64,000 bases of DNA from Flavobacterium potami (GTDB lineage: Bacteria; Bacteroidota; Bacteroidia; Flavobacteriales; Flavobacteriaceae). Each line of letters starts with the position of its first letter. The first letter of the stretch is position 1. A program made the translations under genes and the position numbers. Shown here one piece after another: positions 8,622-17,759 of the stretch. The notes below the pieces were generated by a model that made no database searches, was not told the DNA's origin, and saw nothing but the letters and a program-made list of their open reading frames with translations. Where the stretch lies: NCBI RefSeq assembly GCF_020026915.1, contig NZ_JAINUY010000001.1:744001-808000 (forward strand). Reading direction: 5' to 3'.

Positions 8622-9151
8622 TATATCTTTAAATAATTTCTTAAATCGTTGATACAGTTTCTGTTTTGTGTTTTGATAGTGCCCAGCGGCATGGCAAGCT
8701 CTTCCGATGCTTCCTGCTGGGTATATCCTTTAAAGAATAGCAGATCAATAATCTCGATACATTTTGGTTTCAGTTTTTTTACGAATTCCTGAATTCCTAT
8801 AGAATCAATTCTGTTTGTGAGCTTGTTGCTATCATCTAATAGATTTACGAAATTATCCGAGGAAAGGTTTTTTTGGGTGTTGTTGAAATTTTTGGATCGC
8901 AGCTTGTCAATAGATGTATTTCTTGCAATATTAAGGATCCAGGTGTAGAACCGGCCCTTGCTTTCGCTGTATGTATCGATGTTCTTCCAGATTTTTACAA
9001 AGACTTCCTGCAGGACATCTTCGGCTTCTTCCCGGTTTTTCACCAGAATATTTATGACCGAAAATAAGCTTTTTGAGTACATATCGTAGAGATGGGTGAA
9101 AGCTCTATCATCTTTTTTACGGATTAATACCAATAATTCTTCTTGGCTCAT
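8621..9151 (-). CDS. ECF RNA polymerase sigma factor (SigK-like)
   Basis: A 176-residue sigma-70 family protein with region 2 (AEDVLQEVFVKIWKNIDTY, then FYTWILNIARNTSIDKLR) and region 4 (KGYTQQEASEELAMPLGTIK). There is no C-terminal extension. It directs RNA polymerase to its own set of promoters and is paired with the membrane anti-sigma factor downstream, with a one-base overlap. The pair is probably autoregulated from the region upstream of 9151, where I see no clear box. The regulon is unknown; envelope stress is usual for this type. Confidence 0.92.
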   Translation of the reverse strand: MSQEELLVLIRKKDDRAFTHLYDMYSKSLFSVINILVKNREEAEDVLQEVFVKIWKNIDTYSESKGRFYTWILNIARNTSIDKLRSKNFNNTQKNLSSDNFVNLLDDSNKLTNRIDSIGIQEFVKKLKPKCIEIIDLLFFKGYTQQEASEELAMPLGTIKTQNRNCINDLRNYLKI

Positions 9152-9598
9152 AGGATTGGATTTAAAGCTTAAATAAATTTTAATTTCTTATAAAGTGGTA
9201 ATGCCGGATAAAGGTAATTTATTTTTTACGTAAATAGTCTAAAAGCAGAAATAAAGGGTATCACTTTCAAAATGCCAATTTTCGAGGGTGTATGCTGTGC
9301 TGCTGTTTTAATCTTGCAGAAATCGATAATTTTGCCTCTTTCTTAATGCCGGATGCAGAACTTTTTTCTTGTTTAGCCGCATCCATTTTTTTGCGGCTTC
9401 TTTCAGTAGAGAGTTACATTCCATTAGTGATTGATTTTTTTTCATGCAAATAGGATTATTGCTTTTAGAGATGCACAAAGGCATTGAACTGATCTCCTTC
9501 TTATATTTTGAGGACATCCTTTGAATTGCTGATTTTTTGAGTTGCTTGCGCTGCTTTTAGAGTTGGAATAACAGTTTTTAAGTTTTAAATTTGTAAAT
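9152..9598. other. Intergenic region between sigma factor and nhaA
   Basis: A divergent promoter region for the sigma gene (minus) and nhaA (plus). Short frames on the minus strand here have no family features and overlap the nhaA start, so I do not call them. No clear hairpin or repeat. Confidence 0.4.
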
Positions 9599-10792
9599 AT
9601 GACAAAACTGATAAACTTAAAAATATTTATGCATTTTTTCCGCTCATCTTCGGCAGGCGGCATTTTTTTGATAATCTCGTTATTGGTATCACTGCTGATT
9701 GCCAATTCAGGCTGGTCGGAAGGTTTTAAAGAGATCCTTAACTTTAAATTGGGATTCAATGCTGCTTGGGTCCATTTACAATATCCTATTGTGCTCTGGA
9801 TTAATGACGGTCTGATGGCGGTTTTCTTCCTGCTTGTCGGACTTGAGATTAAACGGGAGGTGATAGAAGGAGAGCTGTCATCATTCTCCCATGCAGCGCT
9901 TCCTGTCCTAGCGGCTGTCGGCGGTGTAGTGGTCCCCGCTTTTATCTACGCATTTTTTAACAGTGCAGATCCGGTTGCAGCTAAAGGCTGGGGCATACCC
10001 ATGGCTACAGATATTGCTTTTGCACTTGGCATTTTATCTCTTTTAGGGAGCAGAGTGCCGTCAGGGCTTAAAATTTTTCTGGCTGCTCTGGCCATTGTCG
10101 ATGATCTGATTGCTATTCTGGTGATAGCGCTGTTTTATTCCTCAGAGCTTAATTTCATCTATCTTGGATACGCGGGCGCATTGTTTGTTTTATTGATTGC
10201 CTTTAATCGGGCAGGAATTAAAAACCTGCTGTTTTATCTGCTTCCCGGGATTATAATCTGGTATTTTATCCATCATTCCGGGATCCATGCCACCATAGCG
10301 GGCGTATTGGTCGCGATGACCGTACCCACAAATGAAGATGATACTGAGTCACCGCTTGAAAAGCTGGAGCATTTCCTGACAAGGCCTGTTAATTTTTTCA
10401 TTATGCCCATCTTTGCGCTTGCCAATACCAATATTACTTTTGAATCTGCCATGATAGAAGGGCTTGTCAGCAATCTGGGCCTTGGCATCATGCTGGGATT
10501 ATTTCTTGGAAAACCGATTGGGATTTTTGCTATGTCCTGGCTTTCTGTAAAATTAAAGATAGCAGAGCTGCCGGAATCTGTCTCCTGGGCGCATGTTCTC
10601 GGGCTGGGCCTGCTGGGAGGAATCGGCTTTACGATGTCCATATTTATTGCACTATTGTCTTTTGAAGATCCGCTGCTGCAGAATGGAGCCAAATTTGCCA
10701 TACTGGCAGCGTCAACGCTGGCAGGTATCCTCGGGTACTGCATTCTGAGCCTGTATAACAAAAGAAAAAGCAGGACTTTTCAGGAGCGTTAA
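9599..10792 (+). CDS. nhaA: Na+/H+ antiporter NhaA
   Basis: A 397-residue inner-membrane protein with about twelve hydrophobic segments. It has the family signatures SSAGGIFLIISLLVSLLIANS, WINDGLMAVFFLLVGLEIKRE, GIPMATDIAFALGILSLLG (the ion-site Asp) and ALAIVDDLIAILVIALFY (the paired Asp). It exchanges protons for sodium and supports pH and salt balance. The start at 9599 gives a ten-residue leader; an ATG at 9629 (MHFFRSSSAGG) is an alternative. The 3' end overlaps the converging DUF389 gene by four bases, with no terminator between. Confidence 0.93.
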   Translation: MTKLINLKIFMHFFRSSSAGGIFLIISLLVSLLIANSGWSEGFKEILNFKLGFNAAWVHLQYPIVLWINDGLMAVFFLLVGLEIKREVIEGELSSFSHAALPVLAAVGGVVVPAFIYAFFNSADPVAAKGWGIPMATDIAFALGILSLLGSRVPSGLKIFLAALAIVDDLIAILVIALFYSSELNFIYLGYAGALFVLLIAFNRAGIKNLLFYLLPGIIIWYFIHHSGIHATIAGVLVAMTVPTNEDDTESPLEKLEHFLTRPVNFFIMPIFALANTNITFESAMIEGLVSNLGLGIMLGLFLGKPIGIFAMSWLSVKLKIAELPESVSWAHVLGLGLLGGIGFTMSIFIALLSFEDPLLQNGAKFAILAASTLAGILGYCILSLYNKRKSRTFQER

Positions 10793-12099
10793 CGTTTCCT
10801 GAAGAGTTCAACGTTGTTTACCAATAATCTTTCGTTGAGCCATTTCTGTAATTTTTCAGCATCCGTTTTAGAAAGGTCTTTTTCTGCATCATAGATAACG
10901 GCCGTAACAGCAGTTATGCTGTCTTTTTGATTGATTAAAGCGGTTCTGCTTACCGATAATGAGGTGATGGCAGGATAAAGCGCTCTGGATTCTTTTAAGA
11001 TCTGGCGGCTGTCAAATTTATTGCTGCTTAGTTCTTTCTCCAGCTGCATGATTTTAACATCCTTTAAATTCATTTCATTCTCGCTGCTTTTGATCTGGTT
11101 CAGGATGTCTCCCTTCAGGGCATTCATACGATCGGTGCTGTCCTGCCTGATAATCAGCCGGGTGTCTGAAAGGTATTTGTTCTGGTTGAGTCTCTTTTTG
11201 AGAGCTGTAATTTCTGCCTGGGAAAAACGTCTTGAAAGAAAAGCCAGCTCTAGTTTTCTGCTTTTGGGGCCGAAGTCGGTTTTTTTATAAACGATGGTAT
11301 AGCCTTTATCGGTGAATTCCTTCTCAATGAAAAGATCTGCATTTTTTTTAAACTGCTGTTCCCTGTAAAGCGAGTACGCCAGATAGCTGCTGGGCAGCAG
11401 CATGACAGTGATCAGAAAAGCAATGATGTATTTTACGCGCTTCTGATGGGTTTCATCAATCTGTTTAACGGCAGGGTAATTCAGGTATTTTATGATTAAA
11501 AATGTGGCGATGCCTATAAAGACGCAGTTGATGCTGTAGAGGTAGAAGGCCCCGAGAAAAAATTTCCATTGTCCGGTTGCCAGTCCGTAGCCGGCGGTGC
11601 ACAGCGGCGGCATGAGCGCTGTTGCAATGGCAACGCCGGGAATCGGGTTTCCTTTTTCAGATCGTGTGACGGCTATAACGCCGACCACGCCGCCAAAAAA
11701 AGCGATAAGGATATCATAGATATTGGGAGAAGTTCTGGCCAGCAGTTCAGACTGCACATCCTTGAAAGGGCTCAGGTAAAAATAAAGGGTGGAAACCGCC
11801 AGACTCACGACAGTTGCCGTAAGCAGGTTGTTTAGTGATTTTTTGAACAGTGAAAAATCGTAAATGCCCAATGCAAACCCGGCGCCTACTATTGGTCCCA
11901 TCAGCGGGGAAATAAGCATTGCCCCGATAATCACGGCAGTGGAATTTACATTCAGGCCAACCGAAGCCACAATAATGGCACAGGCAAGGATCCAGAGGTT
12001 TGCGCCTTTAAAGGTTATGTTTTTCTTAACGGCTTCCAGCGTTCTGGCCCTGTCATCTTCTCCGTCTCGAAGATTGAGCAGATCAGTAATTTTTTCCAT
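10789..12099 (-). CDS. DUF389 (TIGR00341-type) membrane protein
   Basis: A 436-residue protein. Residues ~30-230 carry six membrane segments with the DUF389 signatures VNSTAVIIGAMLISPLMGPIVG and GVAIATALMPPLCTAGYGLA. A seventh helix (YIIAFLITVMLLPSSYLAYSL) leads into a long charged, partly helical C-terminal domain. The function of the family is unknown; transport has been suggested. Neighbours are an NhaA antiporter and a ClC channel, so the three may form an ion-handling group, but they are separate transcripts. Confidence 0.85.
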   Translation of the reverse strand: MEKITDLLNLRDGEDDRARTLEAVKKNITFKGANLWILACAIIVASVGLNVNSTAVIIGAMLISPLMGPIVGAGFALGIYDFSLFKKSLNNLLTATVVSLAVSTLYFYLSPFKDVQSELLARTSPNIYDILIAFFGGVVGVIAVTRSEKGNPIPGVAIATALMPPLCTAGYGLATGQWKFFLGAFYLYSINCVFIGIATFLIIKYLNYPAVKQIDETHQKRVKYIIAFLITVMLLPSSYLAYSLYREQQFKKNADLFIEKEFTDKGYTIVYKKTDFGPKSRKLELAFLSRRFSQAEITALKKRLNQNKYLSDTRLIIRQDSTDRMNALKGDILNQIKSSENEMNLKDVKIMQLEKELSSNKFDSRQILKESRALYPAITSLSVSRTALINQKDSITAVTAVIYDAEKDLSKTDAEKLQKWLNERLLVNNVELFRKR

Positions 12100-12224
12100 T
12101 GTCTTTAAAATTAGTGTGGTACAAAGTGCCTGTTCAGGACATGTACTGCTAAGATAAGACTATTTCGGCACATTCGGAAACAAGCCCGCACAGCATCCTG
12201 TCTGAATCAGTTTAAGAAAAGACT

Positions 12225-14009
12225 TTATTCAAAAATCATTGATTTGAGCCTGTTTCGGTAAGATTCCAGCACATCTGATTTGGTAATGAAGCCGTAGTAT
12301 TTTCCATTTTTGAGCACGGGGAGATAAGCCCTGCCGCTTTTCTCAAATTTTTTCATAACGGTTTCCATGCTGTCAAACAGATGCGCAGTCTGCATCGGCT
12401 GGGCCATTATATCTCTGACCAGGATGTTTTTTGATTTTTGATTATCGAAAATCACTTCCCTTATATCATTAAAGTAAACCAGTCCTTCGAGTTCATTTTG
12501 ATCATCGACGGCCGCAAAAATTACCTGATCCGAATGGGCTAACAGTCCTGCTACATCTTCAAGGTCCTGTCCGCTGCCGACAGTGAGATAATCTTTTCTG
12601 ATAAGCTCTTCAATTTCCAGTGTGCAGAGAATATTAGCGTCCTTGTTGCTGGTAAAGGCATTTCCTTTTCTGGCCAGGTTCTTTACATCCAGGGAGTGCT
12701 TTTCAAAACGTTTGGAAACGGCAAAACTTACTGATGCCACTATCATCAGGGGGATCATCAAATCATAGCCGCCTGTTATTTCAGCGATAAGGAATATGGC
12801 AGTCAGCGGCGCATGAAAAAGACCGCTCAGTATTCCGGCCATGCCCACCAGGGTAAAATTGCCTACAGGCAGATCGGTCAGCCCGGTGAGGTTTAAAAAT
12901 TTTGAAAAGAAATAGCCTGCATAAGAGCCCAGAAACAGGGAAGGTGCAAAGTTTCCGCCGTTCCCGCCGCTTCCCAGCGTAATTCCCGAGGCAAAAGCCT
13001 TGAGCAGCATTGAGGTGCCGACAAAGAGCAGCAGCACCCAGTCATTGGAAGCGAAATCTGAAAACAGCGTATTTTCCAGCAGTTTTCCGGGATCTTTATC
13101 GGCCAGGGTTTTGATGCTTTCATAGCCTTCGCCAAAAAGGGTGGGGAATATAAAAATCATCAGCCCCAGAATAGATGCGCCTATTACGGCTTTTTTATAG
13201 GGCCCGTATTTTAAGTGCGCAAAAGTGTGTTCTGTCTTTAAAAAATTACGGGCGTAGAACACGGCGGTAAAACCGGTAAAAAGCCCCATCAGTACGTAGA
13301 AGGGAATATTGTGGTAATCAAAGCTCTGCTTTTCGCGGAAAGCCAGCAGTATGTTTTCATTCAGTACAACGGCAGAAACCAGGGCGCCTGTGGCGGCAGC
13401 GATCATAATGGGGGTGAAAGCCGAAATGGTCACATCGACAAGCAGCACTTCTATGGCAAATAAAACCCCGGCAATCGGCGCATTAAAAGCGGCTGCGATA
13501 CCCGCTGCGACCCCGCATCCGATCAGCAGCGTGCGTTCCTGGTAGCTCAGCCGGAACTGCTGGGCATAGTTGGATCCGAAAGCGGCGCCTGTGATTACAA
13601 TAGGGCTTTCCAGTCCTGCAGATCCGCCAAGTCCGACTGTCAGTGAGCTTGTCATTATCTGGGCATACATCTGTTTTTTAGGGATAATGCTTGCCTTTCT
13701 GGCCACTGTATGTAAAATTTGGGAGGTTCCTTTTTCAAGGCTTCCTCCCAGTATTTTCTTTACTACCAAAACAGTCAGCAGAATGCCGATAACAGGCAGT
13801 ATGCTGTTAATGAAACTTAATTTTAATGTTCCATTGATGTAGGTAGCAGATGAATAGACCCAGTGCGCGAAGGCTTTTAAAAAGATTACGGCAAAGGCCG
13901 CAGTAATTCCAATGAGTACGCTTGAGAGAAATATAAACTGTTTTCGGGACAGCTTCTGCTGGCCCAGCAGTAAAAGCTGTTTTGTTTTTAAAAATTGTTT
14001 TTTGAGCAT
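12225..14009 (-). CDS. ClC-type chloride channel/antiporter with CBS pair
   Basis: The ATG at 14007-14009 (MLKKQFLKTK) is preferred over 14063, since the extra 18 residues are atypical. The protein has the ClC core: GLGGSAGLESPI with the gating glutamate, GVAAGIAAAFNAPIAGVLFAIE, and GSGGNGGNFAPSLFLGSYAG. After about residue 430 come two CBS motifs (EELIRKDYLTV and VRDIMAQPMQTAHLFDSMETV). Family members move chloride, sometimes in exchange for protons, and the CBS pair senses nucleotides. It lies downstream of nothing on its strand and is probably monocistronic. Confidence 0.92.
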   Translation of the reverse strand: MLKKQFLKTKQLLLLGQQKLSRKQFIFLSSVLIGITAAFAVIFLKAFAHWVYSSATYINGTLKLSFINSILPVIGILLTVLVVKKILGGSLEKGTSQILHTVARKASIIPKKQMYAQIMTSSLTVGLGGSAGLESPIVITGAAFGSNYAQQFRLSYQERTLLIGCGVAAGIAAAFNAPIAGVLFAIEVLLVDVTISAFTPIMIAAATGALVSAVVLNENILLAFREKQSFDYHNIPFYVLMGLFTGFTAVFYARNFLKTEHTFAHLKYGPYKKAVIGASILGLMIFIFPTLFGEGYESIKTLADKDPGKLLENTLFSDFASNDWVLLLFVGTSMLLKAFASGITLGSGGNGGNFAPSLFLGSYAGYFFSKFLNLTGLTDLPVGNFTLVGMAGILSGLFHAPLTAIFLIAEITGGYDLMIPLMIVASVSFAVSKRFEKHSLDVKNLARKGNAFTSNKDANILCTLEIEELIRKDYLTVGSGQDLEDVAGLLAHSDQVIFAAVDDQNELEGLVYFNDIREVIFDNQKSKNILVRDIMAQPMQTAHLFDSMETVMKKFEKSGRAYLPVLKNGKYYGFITKSDVLESYRNRLKSMIFE

Positions 14010-14113
14010 TGTCCTGAATGGAATGGTGTGGAAATGCAAAGTTAAACCGCCAATGCGGTTCACTCTAGAATAAATTGTTAATATAATGCCAATTTTGAAA
14101 AACCTTTACAGGT

Positions 14114-14242
14114 ATGCCGGCAGAACCACCGGCAGTTCAGCAATAAGCTGATGCATTTTCATAAAGTGCTCAAGGTGGCTGCAGGAAAGCAGTGCCCAGA
14201 TTTATTGGATAAAAGCAGCCTGAGCCATATGAGGCTGCTTTT
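14114..14242 (+). ncRNA. Candidate small RNA with own terminator
   Basis: Between the divergent ClC and fasciclin genes lie a hairpin at about 14114-14133 (TGCCGG / CCGGCA) and then a perfect 11-base stem, AAAAGCAGCCT / AGGCTGCTTTT, at 14211-14242 with a T-run on both strands. No coding frame ends into this terminator, so it either closes a small RNA or is a leftover of a lost gene. No promoter box is obvious. The rest of 14010-14520 is AT-rich leader of the fasciclin gene. Confidence 0.35.
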
Positions 14243-14520
14243 ATAGAAAGGTAAGGCTTAAAGATATTAGCGGTATGGCCGGCCTTGAACATTCCAGCTA
14301 AATTTTAGAAAATGGGGTTTTTAATTTTTCGGGCCTTTTTCGAATATCAATATCGCCTGGAAAAATAGAAGAAAAATATTTTTTTTTATAAGCCTAAGGG
14401 GCAGTCTTTAAGGCTTTTGTGCTTTTTTATTTTATTTTTTTCAATATTCATTTTTTTTCATGAAAACCAGAAAGCAGTTTAAAGCGTAGATGACTTTATA
14501 ACTTTATAAAAAATGTAATT

Positions 14521-15075
14521 ATGAAAACTAGAAAATTTTTAGCTTTGGCAGTTTTAACATTGGGATTCGGATTTACGATGAACGCCCAGAAAACCGTGAT
14601 GGTGGGAGGGGCAGCAATGTATCCAAATAAAAACATAATAGAAAATGCAGTCAACTCTAAGGACCATACCACACTTGTGGCGGCGGTAAAAGCGGCGGGA
14701 CTGGTAGAGACGCTTCAGGGAAAAGGCCCTTTCACCGTATTTGCGCCGACAAATGAAGCCTTCGGCAAACTTCCTGCAGGAACAGTAGACAATTTACTGA
14801 AACCGGAAAACATGAAAATGCTGCAGACTATTCTGACCTACCATGTGGTTGCAGGAAAGATGAACAGTTCCGATATTGCAAAAGCGATAAAAGCAGGAAA
14901 AGGAAAAGCAGTGCTGAAAACAGTAAGCGGCGGTACGCTGACAGCCTGGATGGAGGGTAAGGATTTATATATCAGCGATGAGAACGGCAATAAGTCTAAA
15001 GTTAGCATAGCGGACGTAAACCAGTCAAACGGTGTAATCCATGTGGTTGATGCTGTCCTGCTTCCAAAGATGTAA
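14521..15075 (+). CDS. Secreted fasciclin (FAS1)-domain protein
   Basis: A 184-residue protein with a signal peptide (residues 1-22, ending FTMNAQ) and one FAS1 domain: HTTLVAAVKAAGLVETLQG, GPFTVFAPTNEAFGKLP, LQTILTYHVVAGKM and the final NGVIHVVDAVLLP. FAS1 domains mediate adhesion or protein contacts in the envelope. In Bacteroidota, single-FAS1 proteins are commonly targets of an ECF sigma/anti-sigma-K pair; such a pair lies 5.4 kb upstream, but co-regulation cannot be seen in the sequence. A terminator follows at 15101. Confidence 0.93.
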   Translation: MKTRKFLALAVLTLGFGFTMNAQKTVMVGGAAMYPNKNIIENAVNSKDHTTLVAAVKAAGLVETLQGKGPFTVFAPTNEAFGKLPAGTVDNLLKPENMKMLQTILTYHVVAGKMNSSDIAKAIKAGKGKAVLKTVSGGTLTAWMEGKDLYISDENGNKSKVSIADVNQSNGVIHVVDAVLLPKM

Positions 15076-15100
15076 TACTGTAAAGAGATTGTATGTGATA

Positions 15101-15127
15101 AGCCCCTTTTTTAAAGGGGCTTTTTTA
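15101..15127 (+). terminator. Terminator after the fasciclin gene
   Basis: Stem AGCCCCTTT / AAAGGGGCT with a TTT loop, then a run of T. Confidence 0.9.
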
Positions 15128-15295
15128 TGCTTTTCAGTGTTTGAATTTCCCGGCGGAAAGAAGTGAAGACCGGCAGGCTTTAAATGATGCCGCTTTTTTA
15201 ATTTTATGCAGTTCTAAAGCCTGCGGCTGGAGATCATGTTTCTTATCTGAAAAGGTAGAAATCAAAAAAGACATATCAATTGAAATATTTTTATT

Positions 15296-16510
15296 TTATA
15301 ATCCGACTGACTCGTTTTCCAGCAGGTATTCTTTCCTTATTTTCTGGTTCATTTTACTTAGCACCGATGTAAACAGATCATCGGACTCTTCAGGTCTGGT
15401 TTCTTTTAGTATTTTAGCTTTTACCAGAGAAAAATAGATATGTTCGGCCGGAAGCTCTTTTTCAATCTGAGAAAGAATCTGCAGCGCCTGCTGCGTTTTT
15501 CCAATTTTAGCCAGACAAAAGCAATAGTTCAGTCTTGCAATAGGAGACAGGCAGACCTGCTGCATGATTTCATGTAATTTCACAATATCAAGCCAGTCAT
15601 TTTGTGTTAGCTCCGCAATGGACATGTACCTGCTGATAATAACCGCTTCAAGATAAAAACGGTTTAAGGTTTTGGGTTTTTTAAGATAATGAAAGCCTAA
15701 AGCGATCAGTTCCGTATTCCATTTTTCGCGGTCCTGGCTGAAAAAAGAAATGAGCCTGCCATTCACAACCCGGGCTGCACTTCTTGCGGCATGAAAGCAG
15801 AAAAGGGCCAGCAGACTGCCTGTGGAGCCATATTTATAGCGGCCGTATAAAAGTTTAGTCAGAGCCATTGCGTCCAGGCATAAATCTTCATTGAAAACCC
15901 CTTGGGCCTTTTCATCAAAACAGTCGTAGCCTATATTAAAAACAGCGTAAAATATTTCTTCTGCCATGGCGATTTCTTCCCTGACGGCTGCTATTGAATC
16001 CAGTTCGACAGTTTTGCCCTTAAATTGGTACCTTATGTTTTTCTTTGTCCTGGCAATGCTTTTGTAAACGGCTTCTTTACCCATCAGGGTGCAGCTGCTT
16101 ATTTCAGATATGCTTAGTCCAAAAATATCCTTAAGAGCAAAGAGTATTTTGGCTTGGCTGGAAATATTTTCTACAGCAGATATAAAGAGAACGGTCTGAA
16201 GCCGCAGGTCAGTCTGGCAGCTTTCCGCCGCATAACCTTCCATATGTTGCGCAGAAAAACTGTTTTTTTCTTTATCCTTTTTGATCTGGTTCAGCAGGTC
16301 ATTTCGGGCAACGATGAAAAGCCAGTTTTCCATATTGTTCAGGATGGTATCCTGGCTGCGTATTTTTAAGGATTTTAATAAGGAATTATGAATGGCATCC
16401 TCAATTTCAGAAATATAATCTGCACCAAACTTATTTAATAACGCTGCAAACAGCTTTCCGTACAAGGCCCGGTAATTCCTTTCTTCCCCGAAAAACATTT
16501 CATTGCCCAT
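15296..16510 (-). CDS. ECF42-like sigma factor with C-terminal helical extension
   Basis: A 404-residue protein. The first ~170 residues hold sigma regions 2 (DAIHNSLLKSLKI, ENWLFIVARNDLLNQIKKD) and 4 (LKDIFGLSISEISSCTLMGKEAVYKSIARTK). The remaining ~230 residues are helical repeat-like (FNIGYDCFD, LLALFCFHAARSAARV, IARLNYCFCLAKIGKTQQAL), the extension typical of ECF42-type factors that are thought to control activity without an anti-sigma factor. The gene overlaps the upstream YCII/DGPF gene by 11 bases, the usual partner of this sigma type. Targets are unknown. Confidence 0.88.
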   Translation of the reverse strand: MGNEMFFGEERNYRALYGKLFAALLNKFGADYISEIEDAIHNSLLKSLKIRSQDTILNNMENWLFIVARNDLLNQIKKDKEKNSFSAQHMEGYAAESCQTDLRLQTVLFISAVENISSQAKILFALKDIFGLSISEISSCTLMGKEAVYKSIARTKKNIRYQFKGKTVELDSIAAVREEIAMAEEIFYAVFNIGYDCFDEKAQGVFNEDLCLDAMALTKLLYGRYKYGSTGSLLALFCFHAARSAARVVNGRLISFFSQDREKWNTELIALGFHYLKKPKTLNRFYLEAVIISRYMSIAELTQNDWLDIVKLHEIMQQVCLSPIARLNYCFCLAKIGKTQQALQILSQIEKELPAEHIYFSLVKAKILKETRPEESDDLFTSVLSKMNQKIRKEYLLENESVGL

Positions 16511-16856
16511 AATCTTCCATTTCCATTATCTGGCGGATTTCGGTAGTGCCTCCGTAAAGATGCGTGGGACATTCCTTGGCCAGTTCGACAGCCGTTTTTA
16601 AATCCTCTGCCTGCAGTAAGTAATATCCCCCAATAATTTCTTTGGATTCCAGATGAGGCCCGTCTTTGATGATGCAGTCTTTCCCGCTGATCAAAACACT
16701 TTTTTCCTGCAGTCCGTCGCCTGAAATCAAATGTCCTGCCGCGGCTAATCTCTCTGCCCACCTCATATGCGCATCAGCCAGCTGCTGCATTTCTTTTGAA
16801 GAGAGCTCGTTTAGTTTTTCAATGTCTTCATGAAGTAATAATAGGAACTTTTTCAT
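16500..16856 (-). CDS. YCII/DGPF-domain protein, partner of the sigma factor
   Basis: A 118-residue protein starting MKKFLLLLHED, with IIKDGPHLESKEIIGGYYLLQAEDLKTAVELAKECPTH in pieces that match the YCII/DGPF family (the DGP motif is seen at KDGPHLE, about residue 66). Family members are small ferredoxin-like proteins, often encoded directly before ECF42-type sigma factors. Its biochemical role there is unknown. The 11-base overlap with the sigma gene points to a two-gene operon with coupled translation. Confidence 0.88.
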   Translation of the reverse strand: MKKFLLLLHEDIEKLNELSSKEMQQLADAHMRWAERLAAAGHLISGDGLQEKSVLISGKDCIIKDGPHLESKEIIGGYYLLQAEDLKTAVELAKECPTHLYGGTTEIRQIMEMEDYGQ

Positions 16857-17326
16857 AATAAATTATTTTTAAAATTTCATTAAAGACATCTGGGTATTCC
16901 GGTTTTGGACATTTATTTGTTTTTTTTTCAAAATAAAAAGCCATTTGGCCCCTTGTGTGTGATGGATGTACAATTCCAGCTGTTACTGGGCTGCATTTGA
17001 ATTCAAAAAAAACTAATAAAACTAAGGAGATTTTTTTAAATCTCCTTAGTTTTTATGCTTTAGTTATGAATCTGCTTTTAAATTTCTTTGAATCGGTAAT
17101 CTCAATAGGATGGGATGAATTCTTGCTTTTGGGCCGCTGAAAAAACAGCTTTAACTTTTTGCCGCAAAGCTGAGAGAAGCTTTCCGCTGTTCGGCTTGCA
17201 GCAGAGAAGAGTCTGCATTTAATGAATTAAACCCCATGTGAAGAGTTCAAAATTTAAAAAAGGGCATGTTTTATAAAAAACAATCCCTTTTTAATAGTTG
17301 TAAGCAATGCGATGGAAATCTGCAGT
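16857..17326. other. Intergenic region with an isolated terminator
   Basis: Upstream of the YCII gene the sequence is AT-rich and without frames of interest. It contains the hairpin described at 17018-17053. Apart from that I see nothing. Confidence 0.4.
17018..17053. terminator. Bidirectional terminator
   Basis: Fifteen to sixteen paired bases (AAACTAAGGAGATTT / AAATCTCCTTAGTTT) around TTTT. On the minus strand it is 274 bases past the receiver gene ending at 17327 and is its likely end. Confidence 0.85.
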
Positions 17327-17710
17327 TTAGAAATTCTTTATGGCTGCCATAATATCCTTTCGCTGCTGCTGCAGCGAATATTGTTTGGTCAGGAAAAAGG
17401 CGGCCTTGTTTTCCATGGCAAAATTCCTGTCCAGATCACTTGAGGATGTCGTATATATGATAACCGGTATATCCTTCAGGTCGGGATCCATTTTAATGTG
17501 CTGCAAGAAGGTACGCCCGTCCATTATGGGCATATTGAGGTCCAGAAAAATCAAATCCGGCTTTGTAAAGTTTTCTGATTTAAGTTTTTCAAAGGCATCT
17601 GCGCCATTTATGGCTTGCTGCAAAACAATTGAGGGATGGTCTTCGGCCAGCAGTTCAGCAAAGATTTCGCGGTCGTCTGGATCATCATCAATTAAAAAAA
17701 TGGTCGTCAT
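17327..17710 (-). CDS. Receiver-only response regulator
   Basis: The start is the ATG at 17708-17710 (MTTIFLIDDDPDDREIF); the longer frame upstream is spurious because it overlaps the kinase. The 127 residues form one REC domain: acidic pair DDD near residue 9, phospho-acceptor in LIFLDLNMPIMDG (about residue 59), Thr/Ser in YTTSS and Lys in FLTKQ. There is no output domain. It lies 49 bases after the multi-PAS kinase on the same strand and is almost certainly its phosphorylation partner, as in bacteriophytochrome-like and stress phosphorelays. Confidence 0.92.
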   Translation of the reverse strand: MTTIFLIDDDPDDREIFAELLAEDHPSIVLQQAINGADAFEKLKSENFTKPDLIFLDLNMPIMDGRTFLQHIKMDPDLKDIPVIIYTTSSSDLDRNFAMENKAAFFLTKQYSLQQQRKDIMAAIKNF

Positions 17711-17759
17711 ATGTATAATAATGGAGTGTAAATATACTATTTTCCCTCCTAATTTTTTA

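Noticed and set aside
9308..9759. Minus-strand frames upstream of nhaA
   Set aside because: One runs into the nhaA coding region, the other has no conserved features.
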